Shown here in pieces: positions 28,784 to 36,152 of a DNA stretch of 45,253 nucleotides. A model generated the notes under the pieces. It searched no databases and had not been told where the DNA came from. It saw only the letters and a list, made by a program, of their open reading frames with translations. The translations under genes and the position numbers were made by a program. The stretch is from an uncultured Lachnospiraceae bacterium (lineage in GTDB: Bacteria; Bacillota; Clostridia; Lachnospirales; Lachnospiraceae), in the NCBI GenBank assembly GCA_910588285.1, contig CAJUQB010000038.1:1-45253 (forward strand). Reading direction: 5' to 3'. Numbering within the stretch: the first letter of the stretch is position 1; the number at the start of each line of letters is the position of its first letter.

Positions 28784-30232
28784 TTATTCCTCCCCAAACA
28801 ATCCTTCCTGCGGCTCATTCTCAAATTTGGCTTCTGCTACAAGCAGCTTTGCTTCTTCTTCGCTCATGCCCTCAAATTTTGTATAGTAAAGCCAAAGAGG
28901 ATATTTCCCTTGCATAACGTATCCCCAGTGCCTTGATCTATCCTCCTCCCAGTTATAAGTGATGTCCCCGAAATCATAATTGACCTCATATACCCCGACT
29001 GGCGCAAGGTTGTATATGTCCGCATACTTATCCAGCGCATAAATAAGCCCGTCCGTAGCCATCTGGAAGCTGTCTCTAATCTGCTTTATGTACTGTATGG
29101 TCTCCCGGTCGTCTGCCTCTACCTGCGTGGCCGTGACATGCCCCGTCCTGCCATTCAACACAAATTGCCCGGTACTGTACCCGCACTTCACGCCGACAAG
29201 GTTTAAAAAGTGGTCTATGCCGCTCAATCTGTCCGCTGTCTGCAATGCCGGGTTTACTTCGTGGTATTCATCCCCCTCGGAAGTTCCAGGTAAAATGTGC
29301 ACATGCCTCGGTAACGCCTTTCCAGTCTTATCAACAGCACCTCCTGGAGCGAATCGGTTTCTTACTGGCCGGCCAGGTTCATCTATCAGCATATCCCCTA
29401 GGAATGTAATCTTCTGGCTGTCAAATATTTCATCTTCTAAGCGTGTCCATGCAATATCCAGTGACTTCAATTCTTTCTGTGCATTGGAGAATATGGAAAC
29501 GCCAAGGGGGCTACCCATGTCAATATTGTTTGACAGCGGCATTTTGAAGATGGAGAAAAGCGGCTGCTCAATGTTCTCATAAGCAACATCTTCCTGCAGG
29601 TTCGCCCATACCGTTTCTTTGATATTGCACTCCTGCCCTATGCCGTTTGCTCCCGTTGCCCGGTATGTCTTATTAGTTATTCGGAAAATCCGAACATCTT
29701 CGGACACATCCTCGAACCTCTGCCACTCCAACCGGGTATAATACCACTTATCTCCTGGCTCATGGTAATGGTCAAAGAAGATGCCGCCGTCAACCTTTCC
29801 GTCTGTCTGGTGTGTCGGGCAGAAATCCCAGGGCATGACATAATCAATCCCCGTTCCATTCGGCTTCAAGATAATATACCCAAATGCGCAGGCCTTCTCA
29901 CATTCATCATTCTTCATCCTGGCGATATATGATTCCATAAAGCCATTGATCCAGTCTGCCCGTGTCGAACCCTCCACCGTAATACCTAATGCCAGCGTGG
30001 TAAGCCGTGCAGTCTCGTTGCACAGCTTCTTTGCAAAGTTAAAGGATTCTATATCAACATTGCCTTTATCGTCCGGCAGCGTCCAGTCTGGCTTGCCCTG
30101 ATAGATATTCACCCAATCATTAAGAGCTGCTTTCATCACGTCGCTTTCGATTGTCTCAACCCCAAATTTGTCCTGCGCTTCTTTCTGCCACAAACTGTCC
30201 CACCACCTTTTTATTGTTTGAATTATTCCCAT
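28784..30232 (-). CDS. Portal protein (SPP1 gp6 / A118 type)
   Basis: 482 residues from MGIIQTIKRWWDSLWQ; a TTG at 30253 opens a slightly longer frame but the ATG is the usual start in this family. Contains the SPP1-type core (LCNETARLTTLALGITVEGS, IYQGKPDW, GVKCGYSTGQFVLNGRTGHVTATQVEADDRETIQ in part). It forms the dodecameric vertex for DNA entry and connector binding. Adjacent to TerL and minor capsid genes as expected. Confidence 0.93.
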   Translation of the reverse strand: MGIIQTIKRWWDSLWQKEAQDKFGVETIESDVMKAALNDWVNIYQGKPDWTLPDDKGNVDIESFNFAKKLCNETARLTTLALGITVEGSTRADWINGFMESYIARMKNDECEKACAFGYIILKPNGTGIDYVMPWDFCPTHQTDGKVDGGIFFDHYHEPGDKWYYTRLEWQRFEDVSEDVRIFRITNKTYRATGANGIGQECNIKETVWANLQEDVAYENIEQPLFSIFKMPLSNNIDMGSPLGVSIFSNAQKELKSLDIAWTRLEDEIFDSQKITFLGDMLIDEPGRPVRNRFAPGGAVDKTGKALPRHVHILPGTSEGDEYHEVNPALQTADRLSGIDHFLNLVGVKCGYSTGQFVLNGRTGHVTATQVEADDRETIQYIKQIRDSFQMATDGLIYALDKYADIYNLAPVGVYEVNYDFGDITYNWEEDRSRHWGYVMQGKYPLWLYYTKFEGMSEEEAKLLVAEAKFENEPQEGLFGEE

Positions 30233-30249
30233 GTTGCATTTCCAACCTT

Positions 30250-30492
30250 TCAAGACTTATCCGGTTCTCTGTATGGTGCAGGAAGAAACATCCATGCAAT
30301 AACATCTCCATCATCAAATTTATCAAAGCTGCCATCAGTCGCCATTCTCCATTCCCCGTCAAGTAAATAGCAATAGTCTATTTCTCTTTCGTTATTTAAC
30401 CCTATCACGGTAGCAATATAATATCCATTTTCTTCTGGAATACGCTCTGATACAGGAATCCATTCTCCATTTTGGCTTCTTTCTTTACTCAT
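30250..30492 (-). CDS. DUF551 family protein
   Basis: 80 residues: GEWIPVSERIPEENGYYIATVIG and the C-terminal VIAWMFLPAPYREP define DUF551. A second, shorter member besides the one at 25759. It is inserted between TerL and portal with an ATGA overlap to TerL. Function unknown. Confidence 0.85.
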   Translation of the reverse strand: MSKERSQNGEWIPVSERIPEENGYYIATVIGLNNEREIDYCYLLDGEWRMATDGSFDKFDDGDVIAWMFLPAPYREPDKS

Positions 30493-31757
30493 GCACTATT
30501 TCCCCTCCTTAATGCCATAGGACTGATTGCATACCGTGTCGCATCAATCCAATGATTATTTTTATCGGGGTATGCCGGTATGACTTCCCCGTTTGCATCT
30601 ACTTCCAACTCATACTCGATAAATTCTTTATACAGCCGCGGAGTTCTGCGTGGGTCTATCACATGTCGGCGGCATTGCAGCCACTCCATTGTATACTTGA
30701 CGGAGCCGCCCCACTGGCTCATACGCCCGACCTCTGCCGCCCGTGCCGGAAGTCCTTTGTCCCTAAAGTCAACTGTACTTTCGTTTTCGTCTGCACCGCA
30801 GATAATCTGATAATCGTCGTATCCTTTCGCTTTAATCTGCTCCGCCATATCTGCCACGCGAATTTTACAGCCGCCCATCTCGTCAATATAATACAGGGTT
30901 TCCTTGTTCCGGTTGTACCCAAGTCTGACAAAGGCTTTCGGGTCTGGATACCATCCCCAGTCCTGCCCTTGATAGATTCGCTCCATATTGGCAATTTCTT
31001 CGTCTGTGATTTCCCGTATCTCTATAAATTCAAATACAGTCGTTCCCAACCCGACAGGAATACCCAAATATTCATGCTGATAGGCTTTCAAGTTAGTTTC
31101 TTTCAGATGTTCCGCATCATCTATGAATTGCTGTCCTAACCACTTCCGCGGCACTGTAGTATAATCTGATTTATGCCGCAGAGCATCCGCCCGCGGCTCA
31201 TTGACATACTGATTCGCCCAGTTGGCGTTTGTGATCGGCGGATTGAACGACTTAAACACCACAAACTTACTGCCGCCACGCAGAACAGACTGCTGAACGG
31301 TTCGGATCTCCTCTATCCCTGCAAACTCGTCCAATTCCTCAAACCATAGATATTTGAAATATCCGTGTGATACCTTGATAGACTTGGTTTTCTTCGCCTT
31401 GTCCAGTCCACGGAATATAATCTTTTGTCCAGTAGGTTTATATACAAAGCGCATGGGGTTTGTATAGCTTACCCATAAATCAGATGCGCCCAGTGCATCA
31501 ATCGCCCATTCTATCTGTTCATAAACAGACTCCCGAAGCGTAACGCCGTATTTTCTAAAAACAACTGCATTTGCCAACGGGTCTTGCATCATGCCAAATA
31601 CTATCTCAACGGATATAAAAGAGGATTTTGTGCTGCCCCTGCCGCCATAAAGGTCATAGTATGTATGCTTGCCCTCCAGTATATCCCAGTGGACAGAATA
31701 GAAAGACGGAGCGATTATGTCAGTCAGAAGTATTTGGTTTTGGGATATTGTTGACAA
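30489..31757 (-). CDS. terL: Terminase large subunit
   Basis: 422 residues, PBSX/Terminase_3 type. The ATPase P-loop is at 38-46 (GGRGSTKSS), Walker B with catalytic Glu at about 137-143 (LWFEELDE), and the C-terminal nuclease has acidic residues in GQDWGWYPDPKAF and ICGADENEST. It starts with TTG inside the end of terS, with GGAGG nine bases upstream, so translation is coupled. An internal copy of the late promoter motif lies at 30888-30925. Confidence 0.95.
   Translation of the reverse strand: MSTISQNQILLTDIIAPSFYSVHWDILEGKHTYYDLYGGRGSTKSSFISVEIVFGMMQDPLANAVVFRKYGVTLRESVYEQIEWAIDALGASDLWVSYTNPMRFVYKPTGQKIIFRGLDKAKKTKSIKVSHGYFKYLWFEELDEFAGIEEIRTVQQSVLRGGSKFVVFKSFNPPITNANWANQYVNEPRADALRHKSDYTTVPRKWLGQQFIDDAEHLKETNLKAYQHEYLGIPVGLGTTVFEFIEIREITDEEIANMERIYQGQDWGWYPDPKAFVRLGYNRNKETLYYIDEMGGCKIRVADMAEQIKAKGYDDYQIICGADENESTVDFRDKGLPARAAEVGRMSQWGGSVKYTMEWLQCRRHVIDPRRTPRLYKEFIEYELEVDANGEVIPAYPDKNNHWIDATRYAISPMALRRGNSA
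30888..30925 (-). promoter_or_regulatory. Possible internal late promoter within terL
   Basis: Minus strand CTTGGGTACAA, 22-base spacing, -10 TATTAT at 30888-30893. Spacing and -10 match the family exactly; the upstream element has two deviations and lies in coding sequence. If active it would boost portal and minor capsid genes. Confidence 0.4.
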
Positions 31758-32157
31758 TGGTTATTCCCTCCGTTACTGTTTCTTCTTTGTCCGCATCCCA
31801 ACCCTTGAAATTATTTCTCAGGCTGAACTGCGCTCCGTTTGAACCGTCACGGTCAAAAAGCCTTTCTTCTGCATATTTCTCCACAACGCTCTTCGCGCGC
31901 GTTATAGTGTTTACAAATTCTTTTTTTCCTTGATATTCAAGAAGTGATTTTCTCGTAACAAACCCCAAAGCAAGCGCAAGTCCAGTCACAGTAAGAGGCT
32001 TTTTCCCAACAATAACCGGATTTCCAAATTTATTCAAAATCGGATTTCCGGCATCATCTTTTAATATTTCACCCTCACATTCTCGGAAATACTGTTCAAT
32101 TTTATCCTCTATTTCCTCCACTTTCTTATACTTCGGAGGTCTGCCAACGTTCGCCAC
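31720..32157 (-). CDS. terS: Terminase small subunit
   Basis: 145 residues; GTG start behind GAGGTGAGAG. N-terminal DNA-binding region (GRPPKYKKVEEIEDKIEQYF), a helix-turn-helix (LTVTGLALALGFVTRKSLLEYQGK) and a C-terminal oligomerisation region (AQFSLRNNFKGWDADKEE). It recognises the packaging site, which is likely within or near this gene. It precedes and overlaps terL. Confidence 0.93.
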   Translation of the reverse strand: MANVGRPPKYKKVEEIEDKIEQYFRECEGEILKDDAGNPILNKFGNPVIVGKKPLTVTGLALALGFVTRKSLLEYQGKKEFVNTITRAKSVVEKYAEERLFDRDGSNGAQFSLRNNFKGWDADKEETVTEGITIVNNIPKPNTSD

Positions 32158-32193
32158 TTTCTCTCACCTCAATCTATAAATGCTTTCTGCCTG

Positions 32194-32364
32194 TCATTCC
32201 TCTGTATAATCCGAATCGCCTGGCATTATATTGCCATATGCCCAATGTCTGCGATATCCGCAATGTGGACACTCATAATGCTGTTCTATTACCAGATACC
32301 CATCTTTATATTCAATCCCATCTACACCTGCGCCGCACTGCTCACATTTAAAAACCGTGTTCAT
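32194..32364 (-). CDS. Small zinc-ribbon protein (56 aa)
   Basis: Translating from ATG at 32364 gives MNTVFKCEQCGAGVDGIEYK and onward to PGDSDYTEE. Two CxxC knuckles (CEQC and CPHC, the second in HYECPHCGYRRHW) form a rubredoxin-like zinc ribbon. Ribosome site AAGGAG. It starts the late region just upstream of terS; function unknown. Confidence 0.75.
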   Translation of the reverse strand: MNTVFKCEQCGAGVDGIEYKDGYLVIEQHYECPHCGYRRHWAYGNIMPGDSDYTEE

Positions 32365-32420
32365 ACCCTCTCCTTTGCTTTCTGCTTTGGAGTTAGCTTA
32401 TCCATTCAACCACCGCCTAA

Positions 32421-32687
32421 TTACCACCCAAATATGATATATCCGTCCATAAGTCCGTATTCGGGACAATCTTTAAGGATATAGTCAATCTCGTTTATAT
32501 AATCCCTGCCAGTATATCCCTTGTCCGGCTCCCACTCACGCAATACGAACATATCATGTACTTTGTAATCCCTGTCATTCTTTCGCAGTTCAAATTTCTT
32601 TTTGCCGGATGCCACAGCTTCAAAGTATTCTGGCAATATTTTCAAATCATGTTTGACAAACTGCGATATAAATTTATCCCTGTCCAT
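32421..32687 (-). CDS. DUF3850 (ASCH-related) protein
   Basis: 88 residues with the DUF3850 pattern HDLKILPEYFEAVASGKKKFELRKNDRDY then LREWEPDKGYTGRD. The fold is related to ASCH/PUA RNA-binding domains. Frequent in phages; role unknown. Confidence 0.88.
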   Translation of the reverse strand: MDRDKFISQFVKHDLKILPEYFEAVASGKKKFELRKNDRDYKVHDMFVLREWEPDKGYTGRDYINEIDYILKDCPEYGLMDGYIIFGW

Positions 32688-32716
32688 TGTTCAACCACCC
32701 CCATACCTCACCGATT

Positions 32717-33001
32717 TCATTCAATGCCGCCGGATTTTACAATTTCTTTTGCTTTATTAATATCAATTCCGATAGCATCTTCATAGTCATACCCTTGGTC
32801 TGTTGGATATATAAGCTCTATATTTTGGCTATCTCGTTCCAACCGCTCCACAACCTTATCCACGTCATAGGCAGTATGCTGTTTCTCAACCATTTTATAT
32901 ATTTCACACAAATTGTTGTATTCGCATTCGCAACATTTTCCTTCACAATTTAGTTCATTTTTTACATTTTCTAAAAACAAGTCTGCATCAATCAATTTCA
33001 T
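32717..33001 (-). CDS. Cys-containing conserved phage protein
   Basis: 94 residues: KLIDADLFLENVKNEL, then a four-cysteine patch (CEGKCCECEYNNLCEIY) likely to bind a metal, and TAYDVDKVVERLERDS. This type is common among small genes near phage regulators. Function unknown. Start overlaps the gene upstream. Confidence 0.72.
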   Translation of the reverse strand: MKLIDADLFLENVKNELNCEGKCCECEYNNLCEIYKMVEKQHTAYDVDKVVERLERDSQNIELIYPTDQGYDYEDAIGIDINKAKEIVKSGGIE

Positions 33002-33251
33002 TCTTCTTTTTCTCCCATTCTACTGCAAACCACTTTAACACCTCTATCTGCGAACAGCTATTTATCAGTTCCACATTTTTCTCCGACATTTCCCCGTTTT
33101 TCTTTAGGTAAGGCTGCTTCTGTGTAATGCGGTAACCGGTAATTATGCGGTGCTGCTGTTCGGACAAGAATTGGTATGTGTTTATTTTATAGATATAACC
33201 TCTCTGCAATAGTGCTTTCTGTATTTTGCTGATATTCTTCTTTATATTCAT
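32988..33251 (-). CDS. Hypothetical phage protein (QKALLQRGYIYKI type)
   Basis: 87 residues: KKNISKIQKALLQRGYIYKINTYQF then HRIITGYRITQKQPYLKKNGE and a helical end EVLKWFAVEW. Function unknown. The first 23 residues are repeated, diverged, in a truncated ORF at 33437-33523, with another gene in between. Confidence 0.72.
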   Translation of the reverse strand: MNIKKNISKIQKALLQRGYIYKINTYQFLSEQQHRIITGYRITQKQPYLKKNGEMSEKNVELINSCSQIEVLKWFAVEWEKKKNEID

Positions 33252-33444
33252 TTCCCGGAATCCATCCTATAATATCTTCTATTTCAATCGCACTAGCACA
33301 AGCAACAAATGTAGGTTTGCCTCCATTTGTGTAATAGAATCCCGGTCGAATAAGAATAATATCTTTACAATGATTTACAAATTTAATTACTATTCTATCA
33401 AGTTCTTCTGAAAGTCTTTCTTTTGGACTAATAAAATTATTCAT
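33187..33444 (-). CDS. Hypothetical protein inserted between duplicated gene starts
   Basis: 85 residues from MNNFISPKERLSEELDRIVI (AAGGAGAGGG upstream at this start). Centre FVNHCKDIILIRPGFYYTNGG. No recognised family. Its end overlaps the intact 32988 gene by 65 bases in another frame, and its ribosome site lies in the truncated relic, so it was inserted after duplication of that gene's 5' end. Confidence 0.65.
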   Translation of the reverse strand: MNNFISPKERLSEELDRIVIKFVNHCKDIILIRPGFYYTNGGKPTFVACASAIEIEDIIGWIPGNEYKEEYQQNTESTIAERLYL

Positions 33445-33523
33445 TGTTTTCCCTCTCCTTATAGATATAGCCACACTGTATGAGTGCTTTTTGGAGTTTG
33501 TTTATGGTCGCTCTGATATTCAT
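33437..33523 (-). pseudogene. Truncated duplicate of the 32988 gene start
   Basis: The frame from 33523 reads MNIRATINKLQKALIQCGYI then YKERENNE and stops (28 aa). It matches the first 23 residues of the 32988 protein (MNIKKNISKIQKALLQRGYI) at about 15 positions, then diverges where the inserted gene begins. It may still be translated but is best read as an insertion scar that now supplies a ribosome site. Confidence 0.72.
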
Positions 33524-33951
33524 AATTCTTTCAATGCGGCTTCGGCTTCTTCTCTGGTGAGGAAAACGGTTTTGTTAAAATCAGAGAACCTGAAATATGC
33601 TTTTGTGCAATCCGTTTCTGCATATACGTTCCAGATTTCGCATACTCCCTTGTGCTGCCTGATTGACCCACACGGTTCAACACATCCGACTTTCATTTCT
33701 ATTATTTCTGATTCTCCATTTTCAAAAGTACATAAATGATAAACAGCATCCCCCACTGCAACCGGAAGTTTCAGCAGCTTCCCTTGTTCCTCTAAGTTCT
33801 CGTATTCAGCCAACTTATCAATCGCTTTTCCTATATACAAATCATACCCATGACTACATTCCATATCTTCATAAAATGTCTCTTTCCGTATTACACGAAT
33901 ATCAGAAATGCAATATGATTCGTCTTTAAATTTTTCTGTCAATCTCTCCAT
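33520..33951 (-). CDS. Conserved phage protein (MERLTEKF type)
   Basis: 143 residues from MERLTEKFKDESYCIS (start at 33951, AAGGGG upstream). Contains AIDKLAEYENLEEQGKLLKLPVAVGDAVYHL, a phrase found in many Firmicutes phage proteins, followed by a beta domain with Cys pairs (KVGCVEPCGSI). Function unknown. Confidence 0.8.
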   Translation of the reverse strand: MERLTEKFKDESYCISDIRVIRKETFYEDMECSHGYDLYIGKAIDKLAEYENLEEQGKLLKLPVAVGDAVYHLCTFENGESEIIEMKVGCVEPCGSIRQHKGVCEIWNVYAETDCTKAYFRFSDFNKTVFLTREEAEAALKEL

Positions 33952-33983
33952 ATTTCCCCTTCCCTCCACAATCCCAAAAACAA

Positions 33984-34124
33984 CTAATCGGTCTGAATGA
34001 CCTCAAAATCGTCAATATCTTCTATGTCCTCAACATCTTCTATCTCCATGTTGCCTTGTACATCATCAACAATTACATAAGCCGTGCAGGACATTTTAAC
34101 TTTAACCTTTCTTTTTAATCCCAT
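33984..34124 (-). CDS. Small acidic protein (46 aa)
   Basis: From ATG at 34124, after GGTAGGAGAAT: MGLKRKVKVKMSCTAYVIVD then DVQGNMEIEDVEDIEDIDDF and EVIQTD. Basic start, very acidic second half with repeated E-D-I/V. First gene after promoter site L7. DNA-mimic-like charge makes an anti-defence role conceivable, but nothing specific is recognised. Confidence 0.68.
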   Translation of the reverse strand: MGLKRKVKVKMSCTAYVIVDDVQGNMEIEDVEDIEDIDDFEVIQTD

Positions 34125-34166
34125 ATTCTCCTACCTTTCCACAATCCCCCTAAATCCCCTAATGAT

Positions 34167-34206
34167 ATTGTACAGGAGATTTTAGGGGGAGTTGTACCAA
34201 ATTATC
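34167..34206 (-). promoter_or_regulatory. Late promoter site L7 (late-region entry)
   Basis: Minus strand GATAATTTGGTACAA, 22-base spacing, -10 TACAAT at 34167-34172. The TAA in the motif is the stop of the 34202 gene. It is the first site of the family met when reading leftward from the early region, immediately after the Cys-rich regulator candidate. Confidence 0.8.
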
Positions 34207-34384
34207 TTTGCACCAAATTCAAATCATCATCAACTTCATTGATTCTGATACAAAAAATCCTTTCGTCAATTTTGTAATAAAATTCATTGGACGTTTCTGC
34301 GTCGATATAGCCGATATTCTTATGTTGCATCTGCTCTAATGGCTTTCTAATCTCTCCCATCAGTAATGTTTCTAAATGGCTCAT
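34202..34384 (-). CDS. Small hypothetical protein (60 aa)
   Basis: MSHLETLLMGEIRKPLEQMQ and on to NEVDDDLNLVQR. Beta-strand pattern FYYKIDERIFCIRINEV. GGAGATAGGGAA upstream, and its ATG overlaps the stop of the Cys-rich gene, so it is coupled to it and could be its partner. Function unknown. Confidence 0.7.
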   Translation of the reverse strand: MSHLETLLMGEIRKPLEQMQHKNIGYIDAETSNEFYYKIDERIFCIRINEVDDDLNLVQR

Positions 34385-34833
34385 TTCCCTATCTCCTTCA
34401 TTTTCTCATTAAAGATACTAAAGAAATATCTCCTAATTCCGTAAAAATCCGTCCGGCAGTATGGTATCCGCTCCATTTCTTTCAGCTCCCATTTCACTCT
34501 AAGAGCGTCATAGGACTTGTTTTGTGTGACAGACAGTAAAATGTACTCTGCAATCGTTTCATTGGCTGTATGAGCCGCCTGACGCGCCACAGCGGCATAT
34601 CTGCCGGACTGCATGTAATCTGTCAACTTCCTGTACCGCTCTTTGCTGATTCCATAATGCTGCCATGAATGCCGGGGGACTGAATGGTGCTGCGGATTGG
34701 CTTGCTGCTCGAAAATGCTAAGCTGCCTAAATCCGCTATATCTCTTGCATGATTCTTTCTTTCCCGTGCAGCCCTCGCATTTGCATACATTCAAGCATGT
34801 CCGGCATAGGCAGGCGTGGCATTTTCTGCGCAT
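34381..34833 (-). CDS. Cys-rich putative late transcription regulator
   Basis: 150 residues from MRRKCHACLCRTC (start at 34833 after GGCGGTGA). N-terminal zinc cluster of eight cysteines (residues 5-29: CHACLCRTCLNVCKCEGC, then KKESC). C-terminal helices end in KEMERIPYCRTDFYGIRRYFF, which resembles the last HTH of RinA/ArpU-type phage activators. It is the last early-region gene before late promoter L7 and terS, where such activators usually lie. The link to the TTTGGTACAA sites is inferred. Confidence 0.62.
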   Translation of the reverse strand: MRRKCHACLCRTCLNVCKCEGCTGKKESCKRYSGFRQLSIFEQQANPQHHSVPRHSWQHYGISKERYRKLTDYMQSGRYAAVARQAAHTANETIAEYILLSVTQNKSYDALRVKWELKEMERIPYCRTDFYGIRRYFFSIFNEKMKEIGK

Positions 34834-34844
34834 GGTATCACCGC

Positions 34845-35099
34845 CTAACTCCAATCCAATCTCTGCCCACACCGATTACAGAAATTCAATTCCGTATATA
34901 CTTCATGCGGCATACTTGCAAGAAACATTTCTTTTTCGTCTCCATCAAAACATTTAATGTCGTTATCATCAAACCTCATAATATGCAGTCCGCATGACGG
35001 GCAAATGCAAGCAAACACATTTACATTTTTGTGCATATCATATCCAATGTCTTCATAAACTACCTTTTGCGGAATCTGCTTTTTCTCCCATCTGTTCAT
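34845..35099 (-). CDS. Zinc-ribbon protein
   Basis: 84 residues from MNRWEKKQIPQKVVYEDIGY. Two knuckles CICPSCG and CNRCGQRLDW form a zinc ribbon. Common in phages beside regulators; probably nucleic-acid- or protein-binding. Start at 35099 has GAGGGATAAGGG upstream. Confidence 0.78.
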   Translation of the reverse strand: MNRWEKKQIPQKVVYEDIGYDMHKNVNVFACICPSCGLHIMRFDDNDIKCFDGDEKEMFLASMPHEVYTELNFCNRCGQRLDWS

Positions 35100-35152
35100 T
35101 TCCCTTATCCCTCCTTTTCCTGCACCACTGCGGACTGTTTGATATTCCCTAC

Positions 35153-35527
35153 TCAATCCACACGGTTTTTAAATTCCCGCTTACCAAACAGATATTTCTC
35201 CCTTGTAATCTGCTCATTCTGCAACCTACGCAATGCATTAATTAAGTTCTTATTCTGCTTGTCTGTATAAAAATTGCTTACATACTCATATAACTGCGCC
35301 CTGTCCTTAGCCTTTCGCCTTGCCCGTCTACTCTGCTGGAACCGCGTTGCAACCTTATTTCGCTCATTCTTATTCGGTGCAAATTCCAAATCATGAAGAA
35401 ATGTCTGTTCTTTCCTGTCCTCCGCTCCAACATCTGCATAAGCGGATTCATATTCATTTTTTGCCCTTTCAAGAAAGTTCAAAAATTCTGTTATTATTTC
35501 ACTTGGCTTTTTCTCCATCTCTCCCAC
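35153..35527 (-). CDS. Conserved basic/helical phage protein
   Basis: 124 residues (GTG at 35527; an ATG at 35518 is an alternative start). All helical and highly charged: IITEFLNFLERAKNEYESAY, EQTFLHDLEFAPNKNERNKVATR, QQSRRARRKAKDRAQLYEYV. The pattern recurs in Firmicutes phages near replication genes; it may bind nucleic acid. Function unknown. Confidence 0.75.
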   Translation of the reverse strand: MGEMEKKPSEIITEFLNFLERAKNEYESAYADVGAEDRKEQTFLHDLEFAPNKNERNKVATRFQQSRRARRKAKDRAQLYEYVSNFYTDKQNKNLINALRRLQNEQITREKYLFGKREFKNRVD

Positions 35528-35771
35528 GTCTTTCTAATTCCCTAAATATCTTTGCAAAATTCCTCGCTTGCTGCTCCCATGATACATATAGGCATTTGCA
35601 AAATGAAAAAAATTCTTCATCATTTATGTTTTGATATGTTTTCAACAGCTCCGCCCATTTGTGTTCATATTCCGTAATGTCATGGTTATTCAGAAATGTC
35701 TTATATATCTCCCAAATCGTATTCTGAATATGAGCAATCTTTTTATGCCTTTCCTCTATTTTTTCCTGCAT
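35499..35771 (-). CDS. Hypothetical helical protein
   Basis: 90 residues from MQEKIEERHKKIAHIQNTIW; start at 35771 with AAAGGAG upstream. The longer frame from 35822 would translate origin iterons (NLVALVALVA) and is rejected. Helical throughout; no recognised function. It overlaps the downstream gene by 29 bases. Confidence 0.7.
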   Translation of the reverse strand: MQEKIEERHKKIAHIQNTIWEIYKTFLNNHDITEYEHKWAELLKTYQNINDEEFFSFCKCLYVSWEQQARNFAKIFRELERRGRDGEKAK

Positions 35772-35784
35772 GATAATCTCCTTT

Positions 35785-36152
35785 GCTACCAAAGCTACTA
35801 AAGCTACCAAGTTTTCAAACAAACATTAAAATCATTTTTCTTTACTACTATCACTACTATCTTTTCTATATATATTTATATATGTATACTTTTTTAATAT
35901 AGTGGTAGCTTTGGTAGCTTTAGTATCTTTCCAGTAAAATCAAGGGTTTCAGACGTTACTTTAAGGCTACCAAGACTACTATGGCTACCAAGTTGTTCTG
36001 TTTTTAACTACTCAAATGGCAATTCTCCCTGCAAATAATCATCTACATTCATAAATTCATCTTCTGATTTTTGGCTACCATCTTGCGAAAAACCCTCATT
36101 TTCAAATGAGTTGGTAGCTTTGGTAGCTACTTGGCAGCTATCTGGTAGCTTT
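35785..36152. other. ori: Putative replication origin with 9-bp iterons
   Basis: Four clusters of tandem 9-mers alternate in orientation: GCTACCAAA-type at 35785-35811; GGTAGCTTT-type at 35904-35930; GCTACCAAG-type at 35966-35992; GGTAGCTTT-type at 36113-36152 inside the end of the helicase gene. Between the first two clusters is a very AT-rich stretch (about 35820-35900) suitable for melting. Iterons next to a VirE-type helicase/primase module are typical of phage origins. The non-coding part (35772-36007) holds no gene. Confidence 0.75.

Noticed and set aside
4200..34206. The (T/A/G)TG GTA CAA triplets in all seven late sites as start codons of leader peptides
   Set aside because: No ribosome site precedes any of them and the peptides share little beyond Val-Gln. 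The fixed spacing to a -10 box explains the conservation better.
35772..35822. N-terminal extension (MFENLVALVALVA) of the 35499 gene
   Set aside because: It translates the origin iterons; a proper ribosome site and ATG are found at 35771.
35785..36152. CRISPR array
   Set aside because: Repeats are 9 bp, partly tandem and alternating in orientation, with no spacers of constant length.
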